A DNA stretch of 64,000 bases from Alloboseaceae bacterium BT-24-1 (GTDB taxonomy: Bacteria > Pseudomonadota > Alphaproteobacteria > Rhizobiales > Beijerinckiaceae), in the NCBI GenBank assembly GCA_025846845.1, contig JAOYTL010000007.1, forward strand, positions 62,001 through 126,000, read 5' to 3'. The notes beneath the pieces were generated by a model. That model worked only from the letters and a program-made list of their open reading frames with translations, did no database searches and was not told the DNA's origin. The translations under genes were made by a program, and so were the position numbers. This document shows positions 8,453 through 17,794 of the stretch, piece by piece; the first letter of the stretch is position 1, and the number at the start of each line of letters is the position of its first letter.

Positions 8453-10978
8453 ATGGCTCTGCAGGGCCGATCGAGCTCGACACGGGTGCGCAACGAGCGC
8501 CGCAATGCCCTGCTTTCGGGTTACCGGCCGCTGCCCGGCGCCTATGACGAGCTCATGGCGGCGGACGGCACCATCCGGCCGCAATGGGAGCCGTTCCTCG
8601 CGGAATGGTCAGCGCTTACGAGCGACGAGTTGCAGCGCCGCTTCGGCCTGGCCGACCGGCATGTCCGCGACACCGGCGTCTCCTATCGCGTCCATGGCGA
8701 CCTCGACGAGAACGACCCCCTCGCCAGCGAGCGGGCCTGGCCGCTGAACCACGCGCCGCTGGTGCTCACTGGGCAGGAATGGAAGACGATTGCGGCCGGC
8801 GTCGCCCAGCGCGCGCAACTGCTCGATTCCGTGCTCGGCGACATCTACGGACCCGGCCGGCTGATCGCCGGCGGCGCACTGCCGGCGGCCGCCATCACCG
8901 GCAGCCCGGATTATCTGCGGCCCGTACAGGGGGTGACCGGCGCCGGGCAGCTCCAGATCTATGCCGCCGATCTCGGTCGCGGCCCGGACGGGCGCTGGTG
9001 GGTGCTGAACGACCGCACCCAGGCTCCTTCCGGCGCCGGCTATGCGCTGGAGAATCGGCTCGCGATCGGACGCGCCTTCCCGGACCTGTTCCGGACGATG
9101 AATGTCGAGCGGCTCGCCGCCTTCTTCCAGGGTTTTCGCGCCGGCCTCGTCGCCCGCGCGAAGCGGGTCGAGCCGCGGATCTGCCTGTTGACGCCAGGAC
9201 AGCTCAACGAGAGCTATTTCGAGCAGGCCTATCTCGCCCGCTATCTCGGCTTCCTGCTGGTCGAAGGCGGCGACCTCGTCATGCGGGACGGGCTGGTGCA
9301 TGTGCGCACCATCGCCGGCTTCAAGCGCGCCGACGTGATCTGGCGGCGCATCGACGGCGATTTCGCCGACCCGCTCGAACTCAACGCCCGTTCTGCGCTC
9401 GGCGTGCCCGGCCTGGTCGAGGCGGTGCGGGCTGAGAACGTCGTCGTCGCCAACGGCCTCGGCTCCGGCGTGATCGAGGCGCGGGCACTGATGGGCTTCA
9501 TGCCGAAGCTGGCGCGCGAGGTCCTCGGCGAGGAGTTGATCCTGCCGAACATCGCGACCTGGTGGTGCGGCCAGCCGCGCGAGCGTGGGATCGTGCTCGA
9601 CCGCCTCAACGAGATGAGCGTCTCGCCTGCCTTCCGCGCCACCGGAGACGGGCTCGACGGCGGCACTGTGCTCGTCGCCGATCTCGACCGGAATGAGCGC
9701 GAGGTGCTGCGCACCCGCATCACGGAGCGCGGGCTCGACCATGTAGGACAGGAAGTAGTCCGGCTCTCGACCATGCCGGTGATGCAAGGCGGGCGGCTGG
9801 AGCCACGGCCGATGACACTGCGCGTCTTCGCCGCGGCCACGCCCGATGGCTGGCAGGTGATGCCGGGCGGCTTCTGCCGCGTCTCGGACGAATCCGATGC
9901 GCGCGCCGTGACGATGCGCTCCGGCGTCCGCTCCAGCGATGTCTGGGTGACTTCGGACCAGCCGGTGGAACAGGTGACGCTGCTGCCGAGCCCGGACCGG
10001 ATCCCTATTCGCCGCATCGTCGGCATCCTGCCGAGCCGGGCCGCGGACAACCTGTTCTGGCTCGGGCGCTATCTGGAGCGCAGCGAGGCGACGCTGCGCC
10101 TGGTGCGCGCTTTGCTCGGACGCCTGATCAATGCCGACGACCAGGCGCCCGGCCATGCCGAGACGATCAAGCGCCTCGCCAACCTGCTCGTCGCCTGGGG
10201 AGCGGCGCCGGCGACGCCCAAGGGCCGGCCAATCGCGGCACAGGCGCGCTCTGCGCTCCACGATATCGAGCAGTACGGCTCGGCCGCGGCCTCGGTGCGT
10301 GAGGCCAGGCGCACCGCCTCGGTCATCCGCGAGCGGCTTTCGGTCGACGCCTGGCGGCTGTTCGGCGATCTGCAGCGCCAGCTCGCCGCACCGCCGGGCA
10401 AGCCGACCAGTGAAGGCGAGGCCTTCGAGATCGCCGACACGGCGCTGAAATCGCTCGCCGCCTTCTCCGGCCTCTCCCAGGAGAACATGGTGCGCGGCGC
10501 CGGCTGGCGCTTCCTCGACATCGGCCGGCGGATCGAGCGCGGCGTCACCACCTGCCGCTTCGCCCGCCATTTCATCGAGAACGACGCGCCGGGCAACTGC
10601 CTCGACGCACTGCTCGACCTGACCGACTCCCAGATCACCTACCGCTCGCGCTACATGCTCGGCGCGTCGTTGCAGCCGGTTCTCGATCTCGTCATGCTCG
10701 ATCCCTACAACCCGCGCTCGGTCGCCTTCCAGGTCGAGCAGCTCGATGCCGAAATCGCCGCCCTGCCCTCGCTCAACGACGATGGCATGCTGGAGGAGCC
10801 ACGCCGGCTCGCGCTCAAGCTCGCAGCTGAAAGCCGCACCGCCGAGGCGAGCCGACTCGACCGCACCAGCGTCCTGTTCTTCGAGCAATTGCTGATGGGC
10901 CTCTCCAACGCGGTGGCCGAGCGTTATTTCCTGCAGAACTCCAGGCCGGAAGGTTCGCGGATGACGCGACTCGCGTAA
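8453..10978 (+). CDS. Circularly permuted ATP-grasp protein fused to alpha-E domain
   Basis: An 841-residue fusion. The first part (about residues 70-480) is the circularly permuted ATP-grasp domain, recognisable by motifs such as SPDYLRPVQG, WWVLNDRTQAPSGAGYALENR and the C-terminal FAAATPDGWQVMPGGFCR. The second part (about 520-835) is the helical alpha-E domain, starting LPSRAADNLFWLGRYLERSEATLRL. In many proteobacteria these are two adjacent genes; here they form one chain. ATP-grasp enzymes ligate carboxylates to amines or thiols, so together with the flanking transglutaminases and amidoligase this suggests peptide synthesis or modification. The ATG at 8453 has GAGG 6 bases upstream and follows the previous stop by 8 bases; a TTG at 8441 would overlap that stop. 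Confidence 0.88.
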   Translation: MALQGRSSSTRVRNERRNALLSGYRPLPGAYDELMAADGTIRPQWEPFLAEWSALTSDELQRRFGLADRHVRDTGVSYRVHGDLDENDPLASERAWPLNHAPLVLTGQEWKTIAAGVAQRAQLLDSVLGDIYGPGRLIAGGALPAAAITGSPDYLRPVQGVTGAGQLQIYAADLGRGPDGRWWVLNDRTQAPSGAGYALENRLAIGRAFPDLFRTMNVERLAAFFQGFRAGLVARAKRVEPRICLLTPGQLNESYFEQAYLARYLGFLLVEGGDLVMRDGLVHVRTIAGFKRADVIWRRIDGDFADPLELNARSALGVPGLVEAVRAENVVVANGLGSGVIEARALMGFMPKLAREVLGEELILPNIATWWCGQPRERGIVLDRLNEMSVSPAFRATGDGLDGGTVLVADLDRNEREVLRTRITERGLDHVGQEVVRLSTMPVMQGGRLEPRPMTLRVFAAATPDGWQVMPGGFCRVSDESDARAVTMRSGVRSSDVWVTSDQPVEQVTLLPSPDRIPIRRIVGILPSRAADNLFWLGRYLERSEATLRLVRALLGRLINADDQAPGHAETIKRLANLLVAWGAAPATPKGRPIAAQARSALHDIEQYGSAAASVREARRTASVIRERLSVDAWRLFGDLQRQLAAPPGKPTSEGEAFEIADTALKSLAAFSGLSQENMVRGAGWRFLDIGRRIERGVTTCRFARHFIENDAPGNCLDALLDLTDSQITYRSRYMLGASLQPVLDLVMLDPYNPRSVAFQVEQLDAEIAALPSLNDDGMLEEPRRLALKLAAESRTAEASRLDRTSVLFFEQLLMGLSNAVAERYFLQNSRPEGSRMTRLA

Positions 10979-10988
10979 GAGGGTCCGC

Positions 10989-11867
10989 GTGATCTACGAC
11001 ATCCGCCATCTCACCGCTTACGCCTATAGTCGGCCGGTGCCGTTCGCGCGCTGCATGCTACGTGTGCTGCCGCGCGATGGGGCCGGCCAGCGCGTGCTGA
11101 CCAGCAAGCTTTCCGTGACACCGCGCGGTGCCGAACGGAACGATGGCATCTGCTTCTTCGGCAACCGCACGACGACGCTGACCATCGCCAGGCCGCATCG
11201 TGAACTGCGGATCGAGATGACCTCGCGGGTCGAGGTGACGCGGCCGGCCGCCCCTTTTCCGGCCCTGACGCGGCAGTGGGAAGAAGTCGTCGAACTCGCA
11301 CTCAAGGCACAGAGCCTCGCTCCGGATTCCCCGGCGCAATATCTCTATCCCAGCCGCCTGGCACCGACCGTGCCGGAGATCACCGACTATGCCCGCAGGA
11401 GCTTTCCGGCCAGGCGGCCGGTCTTCGAGGCGGCCTGCGAGCTGATGGCCCGCATCCGCAAGGAGTTCCGCTACGATCCCGAAGCCACCGAGGTCGCGAC
11501 CCCGATCCGCGAGGCTTTTGCTGCCCGCCACGGCGTCTGCCAGGACTTCGCGCACATCATGATCGCGGGCCTGCGCGGACTTGGGTTGCCGGCCGCCTAT
11601 GTCAGCGGCTATCTACGCACCATTCCGCCGCCCGGCCAGGCGCGCCTCGAAGGCGCGGACGCGACCCATGCCTGGGTGATGGCCTGGACCGGGCCGGGGA
11701 CCGGCTGGATCGGGCTCGACCCGACCAACGACCTGATCGTCGCCGACGACCATATCGTCACAGCGACGGGGCGCGACTATGCCGATGTCTCACCACTCGA
11801 CGGCGTGCTCGTCGGACCGGGCAGCCAGAAGCTCGACGTCAAGGTCGACGTGATCCCCGTCATATGA
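10989..11867 (+). CDS. Transglutaminase-like cysteine peptidase family protein
   Basis: A 292-residue stand-alone transglutaminase-like protein without a signal peptide, so probably cytoplasmic. The triad is intact: Cys184 in HGVCQDFAH, His227 in ATHAW and Asp244 in GLDPT. The N-terminal 85 residues form the beta-rich domain that precedes the core in this family, as in the first gene of the operon. The GTG at 10989 follows the ATP-grasp/alpha-E stop by 10 bases, and the stop overlaps the HAD gene by ATGA. Bacterial members of this family hydrolyse or transfer amide bonds; the conserved linkage to ATP-grasp and alpha-E genes suggests that it acts on the product or target of those enzymes. Confidence 0.9.
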   Translation: MIYDIRHLTAYAYSRPVPFARCMLRVLPRDGAGQRVLTSKLSVTPRGAERNDGICFFGNRTTTLTIARPHRELRIEMTSRVEVTRPAAPFPALTRQWEEVVELALKAQSLAPDSPAQYLYPSRLAPTVPEITDYARRSFPARRPVFEAACELMARIRKEFRYDPEATEVATPIREAFAARHGVCQDFAHIMIAGLRGLGLPAAYVSGYLRTIPPPGQARLEGADATHAWVMAWTGPGTGWIGLDPTNDLIVADDHIVTATGRDYADVSPLDGVLVGPGSQKLDVKVDVIPVI

Positions 11868-12589
11868 TTGCCGGTGGCTTGACGGCTCTGCCGGCAATTC
11901 GCGGCTTGCTGTTCGACAAGGACGGCACGCTGATCGACTACCAGGCGAGCTGGGCACCGACCAATCTGAGGGCCGGACGGCTCGCTGCGCTGGGCGATCC
12001 CGACCTCGCGGCGCAGTTGCTGACCGTGGCCGGCGTCGACCCCGTAACCGGCTATACCGTCTCGGATGGGCTGCTCGCCTCGGGCAACACCGAAGACGTG
12101 GCAGAGGCCTGGGCGGAAGCCGGCTCGCCCTTCGGCGCGGCCGAGCTGACCGATCGGCTCGATACTCTGTTCCGCTCGGTCGTCGTCGCAGCGGTGCCGG
12201 TCTGCGACCTCGCCGCCCTGTTCGCCAGCCTAACCGGGCGCGGGATTCTGCTCGGCATCGCCTCCAGCGACAGCGAGGCTGCGGTCGCCGCCACCGCCGA
12301 GCGCTTCGGTCTCGAACCGCATCTCGCCTTCCTGTGCGGCTACGATTCCGGCCATGGCGCCAAGCCGGGGCGCGGCATGGTCGACGGTTTCTGCCGCGCG
12401 ACGGGGCTGCCCGCGGAAGCCGTCGCCGTGATCGGCGATTCCAGCCACGACATGCACATGGCGGCGGCGGCCGGCGCCGGACTGCGCATTGCGGTCCTGA
12501 CCGGCGCCGGCAACGCCGAGACCTTGCGCCCGCTCAGCCACCTGCTGCTACCCAGCATCGCCACGCTGGAACAGGCGCTGTTCGATTAG
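11864..12589 (+). CDS. HAD-family hydrolase (phosphoglycolate phosphatase-like)
   Basis: A 241-residue HAD phosphatase. Motif I is FDKDGTL (nucleophile Asp in D-K-D-G-T), motif II the Ser in GIASSDS, the Lys of motif III lies in GAKPGRG, and motif IV is GDSSHD with its Asp pair. The helical cap between motifs I and II places it in subfamily I, which includes phosphoglycolate and sugar-phosphate phosphatases. Its start overlaps the stop of the transglutaminase gene (ATGA at 11864-11867), so it is coupled to the ATP-grasp cluster; its substrate may relate to that system or may be a housekeeping metabolite. A bidirectional hairpin follows at 12614-12641. Confidence 0.88.
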   Translation: MIAGGLTALPAIRGLLFDKDGTLIDYQASWAPTNLRAGRLAALGDPDLAAQLLTVAGVDPVTGYTVSDGLLASGNTEDVAEAWAEAGSPFGAAELTDRLDTLFRSVVVAAVPVCDLAALFASLTGRGILLGIASSDSEAAVAATAERFGLEPHLAFLCGYDSGHGAKPGRGMVDGFCRATGLPAEAVAVIGDSSHDMHMAAAAGAGLRIAVLTGAGNAETLRPLSHLLLPSIATLEQALFD

Positions 12590-12610
12590 TCGACTGCCGA
12601 GCCGACACGA

Positions 12611-12641
12611 AAAAAGGGCCGCGCCTCGCGGCACGGCCCTT
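12611..12641 (-). terminator. Rho-independent terminator of the aldehyde dehydrogenase gene
   Basis: AAGGGCCG at 12614-12621 pairs with CGGCCCTT at 12634-12641, with an inner GCC/GGC pair around a TCGC loop. On the minus strand the stem is followed by a run of six T, ideal for terminating the gene ending at 12663. On the plus strand it lies 24 bases after the HAD gene but lacks a U-tract. Confidence 0.85.
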
Positions 12642-12662
12642 ATCATCGTTCGGCCCGAAAGC

Positions 12663-14108
12663 TCAGGCGAGCGTGTAGGAGGTCTTCACCGTGGTGTAGA
12701 ACTCGCGGGCATAGGCGCCCTGCTCGCGCGGGCCGTAGCTCGAGCCCTTCCGGCCACCGAACGGCACATGGTAGTCGACGCCCGCCGTGGCGAGGTTGAC
12801 CATCACCATGCCGGCCTCGGCATTGCGCTTGAAATGCGTCGCATGCTTCAGCGAGGTCGTGCAGATGCCCGAGGACAGGCCGAACTCGGTGTCGTTGGCG
12901 ACGGCGAGCGCCTCCTCGTAATCCTTGACGCGGACGACGTTGGCGACCGGACCGAAGACCTCTTCGCGCGAGATGCGCATGGCATTGGTCGTCTCTGTGA
13001 ACAGCGCCGGCTGCAGATAGAAGCCGGGGGTCTCGCGATTCAAAAGCTCACCGCCCCAGGCGAGCTTGCCGCCCTCGTCACGGGCGATCTGGATGTATTT
13101 CAGGTTCTGGTCGAGCTGGCTCTGATCGACGACCGGGCCGATCGTGGTGCCGGCCTTCAGCGCGTCGTCGACGGTGACGCCCTTCAGCCGCTCGATCGCC
13201 GCCTCGACGAAGCGGTCATGGATGCCGGACTGGACGATCAGGCGCGAGGACGCCGTGCAGCGCTGGCCGGTGGAGAAGAAGGCGCCCTGCACCGCAGCCT
13301 CGACTGCCGTCTTGAGGTCGGCATCATCGAGCACGACGAGCGGGTTCTTGCCGCCCATCTCGAGCTGGACCTTCTTCATCGGGTTGCCGGCGATGCAGGC
13401 GGTCGCGACCTTGCGTCCGGTCGAGACCGAGCCGGTGAAGCTGATCGCATGCACGTCCTTGTGCTCGAGCAGTGCCTGGCCGACGACCGAGCCGCGGCCC
13501 ATCACCAGGTTGAGCGCGCCCTTGGGCAGGCCGGCGCGCTGGATGATGTCGACCAGCGCCCAGGCCGAGCCGGGGACGAGATCGGCCGGCTTGATCACGA
13601 CGCAGTTGCCGTAGGCCAGGGCCGGGGCGATCTTCCAGGCCGGGATCGCGATCGGGAAATTCCAGGGCGTGATCATGCCGATGATGCCGACCGGCTCGCG
13701 GGTGACCTCGACGCCGACGCCGGGACGCACGGAGGGAATGCTCTCGCCGCCGAGGCGCAGGCATTCACCGGCGAAGAAGGCGAAGATCTGGCCGGCGCGC
13801 CCGGCTTCGCCGATGCCTTCCGCCAGCGTCTTGCCCTCCTCGCGCGAGAGCAGGCGGCCGAGCTCGTCCTTGCGGGCGAGGATCTCGTCGGAGGCCTTCT
13901 TCAGGACCTCGTAGCGCTCCTGCGGCGTCGTGCGGCTCCAGGCCGGGAAGGCTGCCTTGGCGGCGGCGACGGCGTTGTTGAGGTCCTCGACCGAGCCCTG
14001 CGCATACTCGCCGACGACGTCGTTGGTGTTGGACGGGTTGATGTTGCGCGAAGCGTTCTGCGAGCTGGCCCATTCGCCGGCGATCAGATTCTTGAAGGGA
14101 GCATTCAT
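12663..14108 (-). CDS. NAD(P)-dependent aldehyde dehydrogenase
   Basis: A 481-residue soluble aldehyde dehydrogenase that oxidises an aldehyde to its acid. Catalytic residues are all present: Asn150 in TPWNFP, Lys173 in IKPAD, Glu250 in LEMGGKNP and the nucleophile Cys284 in GQRCTASS. The overall pattern, including the C-terminal PFGGRKGSS, resembles alpha-ketoglutarate-semialdehyde (2,5-dioxovalerate) dehydrogenases of sugar-acid and hydroxyproline catabolism, but succinate-semialdehyde or other aldehydes cannot be excluded from sequence alone. It is monocistronic: its own terminator lies downstream and a cyclase gene diverges upstream. No pathway partners are adjacent, so the physiological substrate is open. 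Confidence 0.88.
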   Translation of the reverse strand: MNAPFKNLIAGEWASSQNASRNINPSNTNDVVGEYAQGSVEDLNNAVAAAKAAFPAWSRTTPQERYEVLKKASDEILARKDELGRLLSREEGKTLAEGIGEAGRAGQIFAFFAGECLRLGGESIPSVRPGVGVEVTREPVGIIGMITPWNFPIAIPAWKIAPALAYGNCVVIKPADLVPGSAWALVDIIQRAGLPKGALNLVMGRGSVVGQALLEHKDVHAISFTGSVSTGRKVATACIAGNPMKKVQLEMGGKNPLVVLDDADLKTAVEAAVQGAFFSTGQRCTASSRLIVQSGIHDRFVEAAIERLKGVTVDDALKAGTTIGPVVDQSQLDQNLKYIQIARDEGGKLAWGGELLNRETPGFYLQPALFTETTNAMRISREEVFGPVANVVRVKDYEEALAVANDTEFGLSSGICTTSLKHATHFKRNAEAGMVMVNLATAGVDYHVPFGGRKGSSYGPREQGAYAREFYTTVKTSYTLA

Positions 14109-14308
14109 CGCAAAACCTCGTGCCTAACCGAAAGAGGAGCCGGTCTTAACCGTTTTACATCGGCAAGGCCATGCGGAGTGGCCCGATGAAAGGCGATGCA
14201 GGCCCCGCCGCCAGCGCATGCAGCCCGGCAGCTGGCCACGGTCGCCGCGGCGGTTTTACTACTCCTGTTTCAGCTTGCTTTCACACTTGTTTGGTTTGCT
14301 CTCGGGCA

Positions 14309-15760
14309 ATGATGCTTGATCGCGACCTTCCTCTTCGACACGCTCCGGCGGGCTCCGACACCAAGCCGCCCAGCATGGCCGCCTGGCGGAGCGCGGCGCT
14401 GATCGCAGCCATCGTCTTCGCCGCTGCGCTGTTCGGCCATCTCACCCGGCCGCTCGGCTTCCTCTCGACCTTCTGGCCGGCCAACGCCCTGCTGATGGGC
14501 CTGATGGTGCGCAATCCCGGCTGGGCCGGGCCGCTCGGCTGGGTGGGCGCCGCGGCCGGCTATCTTGCCGCCGATTTCGCCATGGGCGGCGACCTCGGCA
14601 TCACCCTCTGGCTGACGGCAGGCAACCTGACCAACGCCTGCGTGGGATATCTGCTGTTCCAGCGGATCGCGGCCGCGGATCGCCAGCTCGAACGGCCGCA
14701 GGCCTTGCTGTCGCTGCTGCTCATCGCCTTCGCCGCCGCCGTCGCGGCGGCCTGCGTCAGCTTCGGCTGCGTCGTCGTGTATTTCGGCCATGCGCCGCTG
14801 CAGGCCTTCGAATTCGTCCTGACCAGCGAATTCGCCAGCAATCTCGTCGTCCTGCCGATGGTGCTGACCGCATCACGGCTCGCAGAGATGATGAAACGGC
14901 CGGTTGCGCGCCCTGTGCCGCATGCCGGCCGGAGCCAAACGTTCCAGCCTGCGGCCGCATTGATGGCATCGATCCTCGCCGGCACCGTGATCGGCGGACC
15001 GACGGCAATCGCCATTCCGATACCGGCGATCCTCTGGTGCGCGCTGAGCTATGGCGTGTTCCCGACCGCCCTGCTCACTTTCGGGCTCGGCCTCTGGCAA
15101 TGCACGGTGCTGGTCGCCAGGCTGGCGCCCGGCACGGCCGACTACGCCGCCGCCCTGACCTCCCATCGCTTCGGTGTCGCCCTGTTCTCGCTCGGGCCGA
15201 TCATGGTGGCGGTGATCAACGCCGCCCGCGCACGCCTGCTGAACGAGCTCGACCAGGCCGCCAACCAGGACGCGCTCACCGGGGTGCTCTCGCGCCGCGC
15301 CTTCCTCCTGCGCAGCGAGGCGATCCTGACAGGGACGCAGGCCGTGCCCGGGCCGGTGGCGCTGCTGATGCTGGATGTCGATCGCTTCAAGCGGATCAAT
15401 GACGAACACGGCCATGCGGCCGGGGACGAGGCCCTCGTCGCGCTGGCCGGGCACATCGCGACGCTGCTGCGGCCGGGCGACCTGTTCGGACGGCTGGGAG
15501 GCGAGGAGTTCGCGATCATGCTACCGGGTCTGTCCCAGCCCGCCGCCTTCGCTCTGGCCGAGCGATTGCGCGATGGCTGCGCCCGGCTGCGCATTCCGGT
15601 CGACAAGCGCGCGCCACTCGCACTGACCATCAGCATCGGCCTGGTCTCGGGCGCGGCGGGGGGCTCCCTGCAGCACTTGCTGCAGGAGGCCGATGCCGCG
15701 CTCTACCGGGCGAAGCAGGCCGGCCGCGACCGCGTCGTCGCAGCGCGCCTCGCAGCCTGA
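14309..15760 (+). CDS. Membrane diguanylate cyclase, MASE1-like sensor plus GGDEF
   Basis: A 483-residue inner-membrane protein. Residues 25-310 form about eight hydrophobic helices in a MASE1-like arrangement, with the FWPANALLMG segment typical of that sensor. Residues 325-480 form a GGDEF domain with an intact active site GGEEF and an inhibitory RxxD site (RPGD) five residues before it, so it probably makes cyclic di-GMP under product inhibition. I start at ATG 14309, with a second ATG directly after; the in-frame extension to 14171 encodes a Cys/Gly-rich stretch unlike this family. It diverges from the aldehyde dehydrogenase gene. The signal sensed by the MASE1 region is unknown. Confidence 0.87.
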   Translation: MMLDRDLPLRHAPAGSDTKPPSMAAWRSAALIAAIVFAAALFGHLTRPLGFLSTFWPANALLMGLMVRNPGWAGPLGWVGAAAGYLAADFAMGGDLGITLWLTAGNLTNACVGYLLFQRIAAADRQLERPQALLSLLLIAFAAAVAAACVSFGCVVVYFGHAPLQAFEFVLTSEFASNLVVLPMVLTASRLAEMMKRPVARPVPHAGRSQTFQPAAALMASILAGTVIGGPTAIAIPIPAILWCALSYGVFPTALLTFGLGLWQCTVLVARLAPGTADYAAALTSHRFGVALFSLGPIMVAVINAARARLLNELDQAANQDALTGVLSRRAFLLRSEAILTGTQAVPGPVALLMLDVDRFKRINDEHGHAAGDEALVALAGHIATLLRPGDLFGRLGGEEFAIMLPGLSQPAAFALAERLRDGCARLRIPVDKRAPLALTISIGLVSGAAGGSLQHLLQEADAALYRAKQAGRDRVVAARLAA

Positions 15761-15772
15761 TCTCCGGCGCCC

Positions 15773-16429
15773 TCAGAATTCGGCGTCGAGCTCCTCGAGT
15801 TCGTCCGGCTCGGTCTTCGCGGCCGCGATCCAGCGCTGCAGCGCCGGCCAGCCCAGGATCGTCTGGCAATAAGCCTTGCTGAGCGGGTCGAGCGCGACGT
15901 CATAGGTCAGGAAGCGCAGGCAGACCGGCGCATACATCGCGTCAGCCATGGTAAGCCGCTCGCCGAAGAGATGGGGCCCGCCATAGCTGGTGATGCAGTC
16001 GCGCCAGATCTCGGTGACGCGGTCGATATCGGCCCGGGCGCCGGCCCAGAGCTTGAAACCGGGATAATGTGCCTTGAGATTCATCGGCAGGGCCGAGCGC
16101 AGATTGGCGAAGCCCGAATGCATCTCGCCGGAGATGGCGCGGCAATGGGCGCGCGCCCCGACCTCGACCGGCAGCAGCCCGGCTTGCGGTTTCAGCTCGT
16201 CGAGATAGCCGGCGATGGCGAGCGTGTCCCAGACCGTCGTGCCGTCATGGCGCAGGCAGGGTACCAGGAAGGAGGGCGAGAGCAGCAGCAGTTCGGCCCG
16301 CGCCGAGGGATCGTCGACCGAGAGCATGATCTCCTCGACCTCGAGACCTGCGAGCTGGCAGAGCAGCCAGCCGCGCAGCGACCAGGACGAGTAGTTCTTG
16401 CTGCTGATGGTCAGCGTGGTGGCAGGCAT
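15773..16429 (-). CDS. Glutathione S-transferase family protein
   Basis: A 218-residue soluble protein with a thioredoxin-like N-terminal domain (TLTISSKNYSSWSLRGWLL, with Ser residues at the glutathione-activating position) and an all-helical C-terminal domain from about residue 85. The cis-Pro before the glutathione gamma-glutamyl site is in FLVPCLRHDG. It resembles bacterial glutathione transferases of broad, usually unknown, substrate range. The ATG at 16429 has GAGG 9 bases upstream; the ATG at 16438 abuts that GAGG and is less likely. It ends 12 bases from the cyclase stop in convergent orientation and diverges from the PHB depolymerase gene. Confidence 0.87.
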   Translation of the reverse strand: MPATTLTISSKNYSSWSLRGWLLCQLAGLEVEEIMLSVDDPSARAELLLLSPSFLVPCLRHDGTTVWDTLAIAGYLDELKPQAGLLPVEVGARAHCRAISGEMHSGFANLRSALPMNLKAHYPGFKLWAGARADIDRVTEIWRDCITSYGGPHLFGERLTMADAMYAPVCLRFLTYDVALDPLSKAYCQTILGWPALQRWIAAAKTEPDELEELDAEF

Positions 16430-16570
16430 GCTCGGCATCCTCGGCGCGCGGAGAAGCGGCGTAGCAAGAGACGTTCCAGCCCCGCCGGCACGAGCGCAGC
16501 GGCGCGGGCACGCCGATTGCACGGGCAAAGCGCCTGATGCAGGCGCGGCACGATCGGGATCGCCAGACGG

Positions 16571-17785
16571 ATGCTCTATCTCGCCTATCAGGCCCAGTCC
16601 GACCTGTTCGACCCGGCTCGCGCCCTCGCCCAGGCGGCGATCGTGACGCTCGGCAGCCGCGCCTTGCTCGGCGAGCCGCTGAGCCTGCGGGCCGCGGCCG
16701 CCGGCTACGAGATGGTGACGCGGGCCGGGCTCACGCATGAGCGCCCGCCCTACGGCATCGCCAGCGTCCGCACCGGCAATCGCGACGTGCCGGTCACCGA
16801 AGAGGCGGCGCTGACCCTGCCCTTCGGCACCCTGCTGCATTTCCGCAAGGACAGCGATCTCGCCCAGTCGAAGGTGCTGGTGGTCGCGCCGATGTCGGGG
16901 CATTTCGCCACCTTGCTGCGCAACACTGTCGCGACGCTGCTGCAGGACCACGACGTCTACATCACCGACTGGCACAATGCCCGCGACGTGCCGCTCGAGG
17001 CCGGCCCTTTCGGCTATGACGACTATGTCGACTATCTGATCCGCTTCCTCGATGTGCTCGGTCCGCAGGCACATCTCGTCGCGGTCTGCCAGCCTTGTGT
17101 GCAGGTGCTCACCGCGGCGGCAGTGATGGCGCAGGCCGGCCATCGCGCCCAGCCCCGCAGCATGACGCTGATGGCCGGGCCGGTCGACACCCGCATCAAC
17201 CCGACCGCGGTCAACCGGCTCGCCAACGACAAGCCGATCGAGTGGTTCCGCAGCAACCTCATCTCGACCGTGCCTCGGCGCTATGGCGGCGCCGGCCGCC
17301 GGGTCTATCCCGGCTTCGTCCAGCTCGGCGCCTTCCTGGCGATGAACATGAGCCGGCACGTCAACGCGCATATCGATCTCTTCACCCACCTCGCCGCCGG
17401 CGAGACCGAGAAGGCGCAGACGATCAAGGCTTTCTACGACGAGTATTTCGCGGTGCTCGACCTGCCGGCCGAATTCTATCTCGAAACCGTGCAGTGGATC
17501 TTCCAGGAGGCGCGGCTGGCGGCGGGCACGCTGACCTATCGCGGCGAGCGCGTCGATTGCAGCGCGATCCGCAAGACGGCGCTGCTCACAGTCGAGGGCG
17601 AGCGCGACGACATCTGCTCGCTCGGCCAGACCGCGGCGGCGCACGACCTCTGCCGCGGGCTCAAGCCCTTCCGCAAGCGCCATCACATGCAGGCCGGCGT
17701 CGGCCATTACGGCGTGTTCTCGGGCCGCAAATGGGAGAGCCAGATCTACCCGATCGTCCGCAACATGATCCTGGCGAACAGCTGA
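16571..17785 (+). CDS. phaZ: Intracellular polyhydroxyalkanoate (PHB) depolymerase
   Basis: A 404-residue cytoplasmic depolymerase that mobilises stored polyhydroxybutyrate granules. It belongs to the alpha/beta-hydrolase group of intracellular PHB depolymerases that use a cysteine in place of the lipase-box serine; Cys173 in AVCQPC is in that position. The N-terminal residues MLYLAYQAQSDLF and the C-terminal HHMQAGVGHYGVFSGRKW (with the candidate catalytic His) match the family, and the 404-residue length is normal. It has no signal peptide. It is monocistronic and convergent with the small membrane-protein gene 9 bases downstream. PHB synthesis genes are not in the window. Confidence 0.92.
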   Translation: MLYLAYQAQSDLFDPARALAQAAIVTLGSRALLGEPLSLRAAAAGYEMVTRAGLTHERPPYGIASVRTGNRDVPVTEEAALTLPFGTLLHFRKDSDLAQSKVLVVAPMSGHFATLLRNTVATLLQDHDVYITDWHNARDVPLEAGPFGYDDYVDYLIRFLDVLGPQAHLVAVCQPCVQVLTAAAVMAQAGHRAQPRSMTLMAGPVDTRINPTAVNRLANDKPIEWFRSNLISTVPRRYGGAGRRVYPGFVQLGAFLAMNMSRHVNAHIDLFTHLAAGETEKAQTIKAFYDEYFAVLDLPAEFYLETVQWIFQEARLAAGTLTYRGERVDCSAIRKTALLTVEGERDDICSLGQTAAAHDLCRGLKPFRKRHHMQAGVGHYGVFSGRKWESQIYPIVRNMILANS

Positions 17786-17794
17786 GCGGCCAGC

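Noticed and set aside
8609..10888. 759-codon minus-strand open frame opposite the ATP-grasp/alpha-E gene
   Set aside because: Translation is Ala/Arg/Glu/His-rich low complexity with no motif, while the plus strand encodes two recognisable domains.
14171..14308. N-terminal extension of the MASE1-GGDEF protein
   Set aside because: The added residues are Gly/Ser/Cys-rich and unlike the family; the region is more likely promoter and leader.
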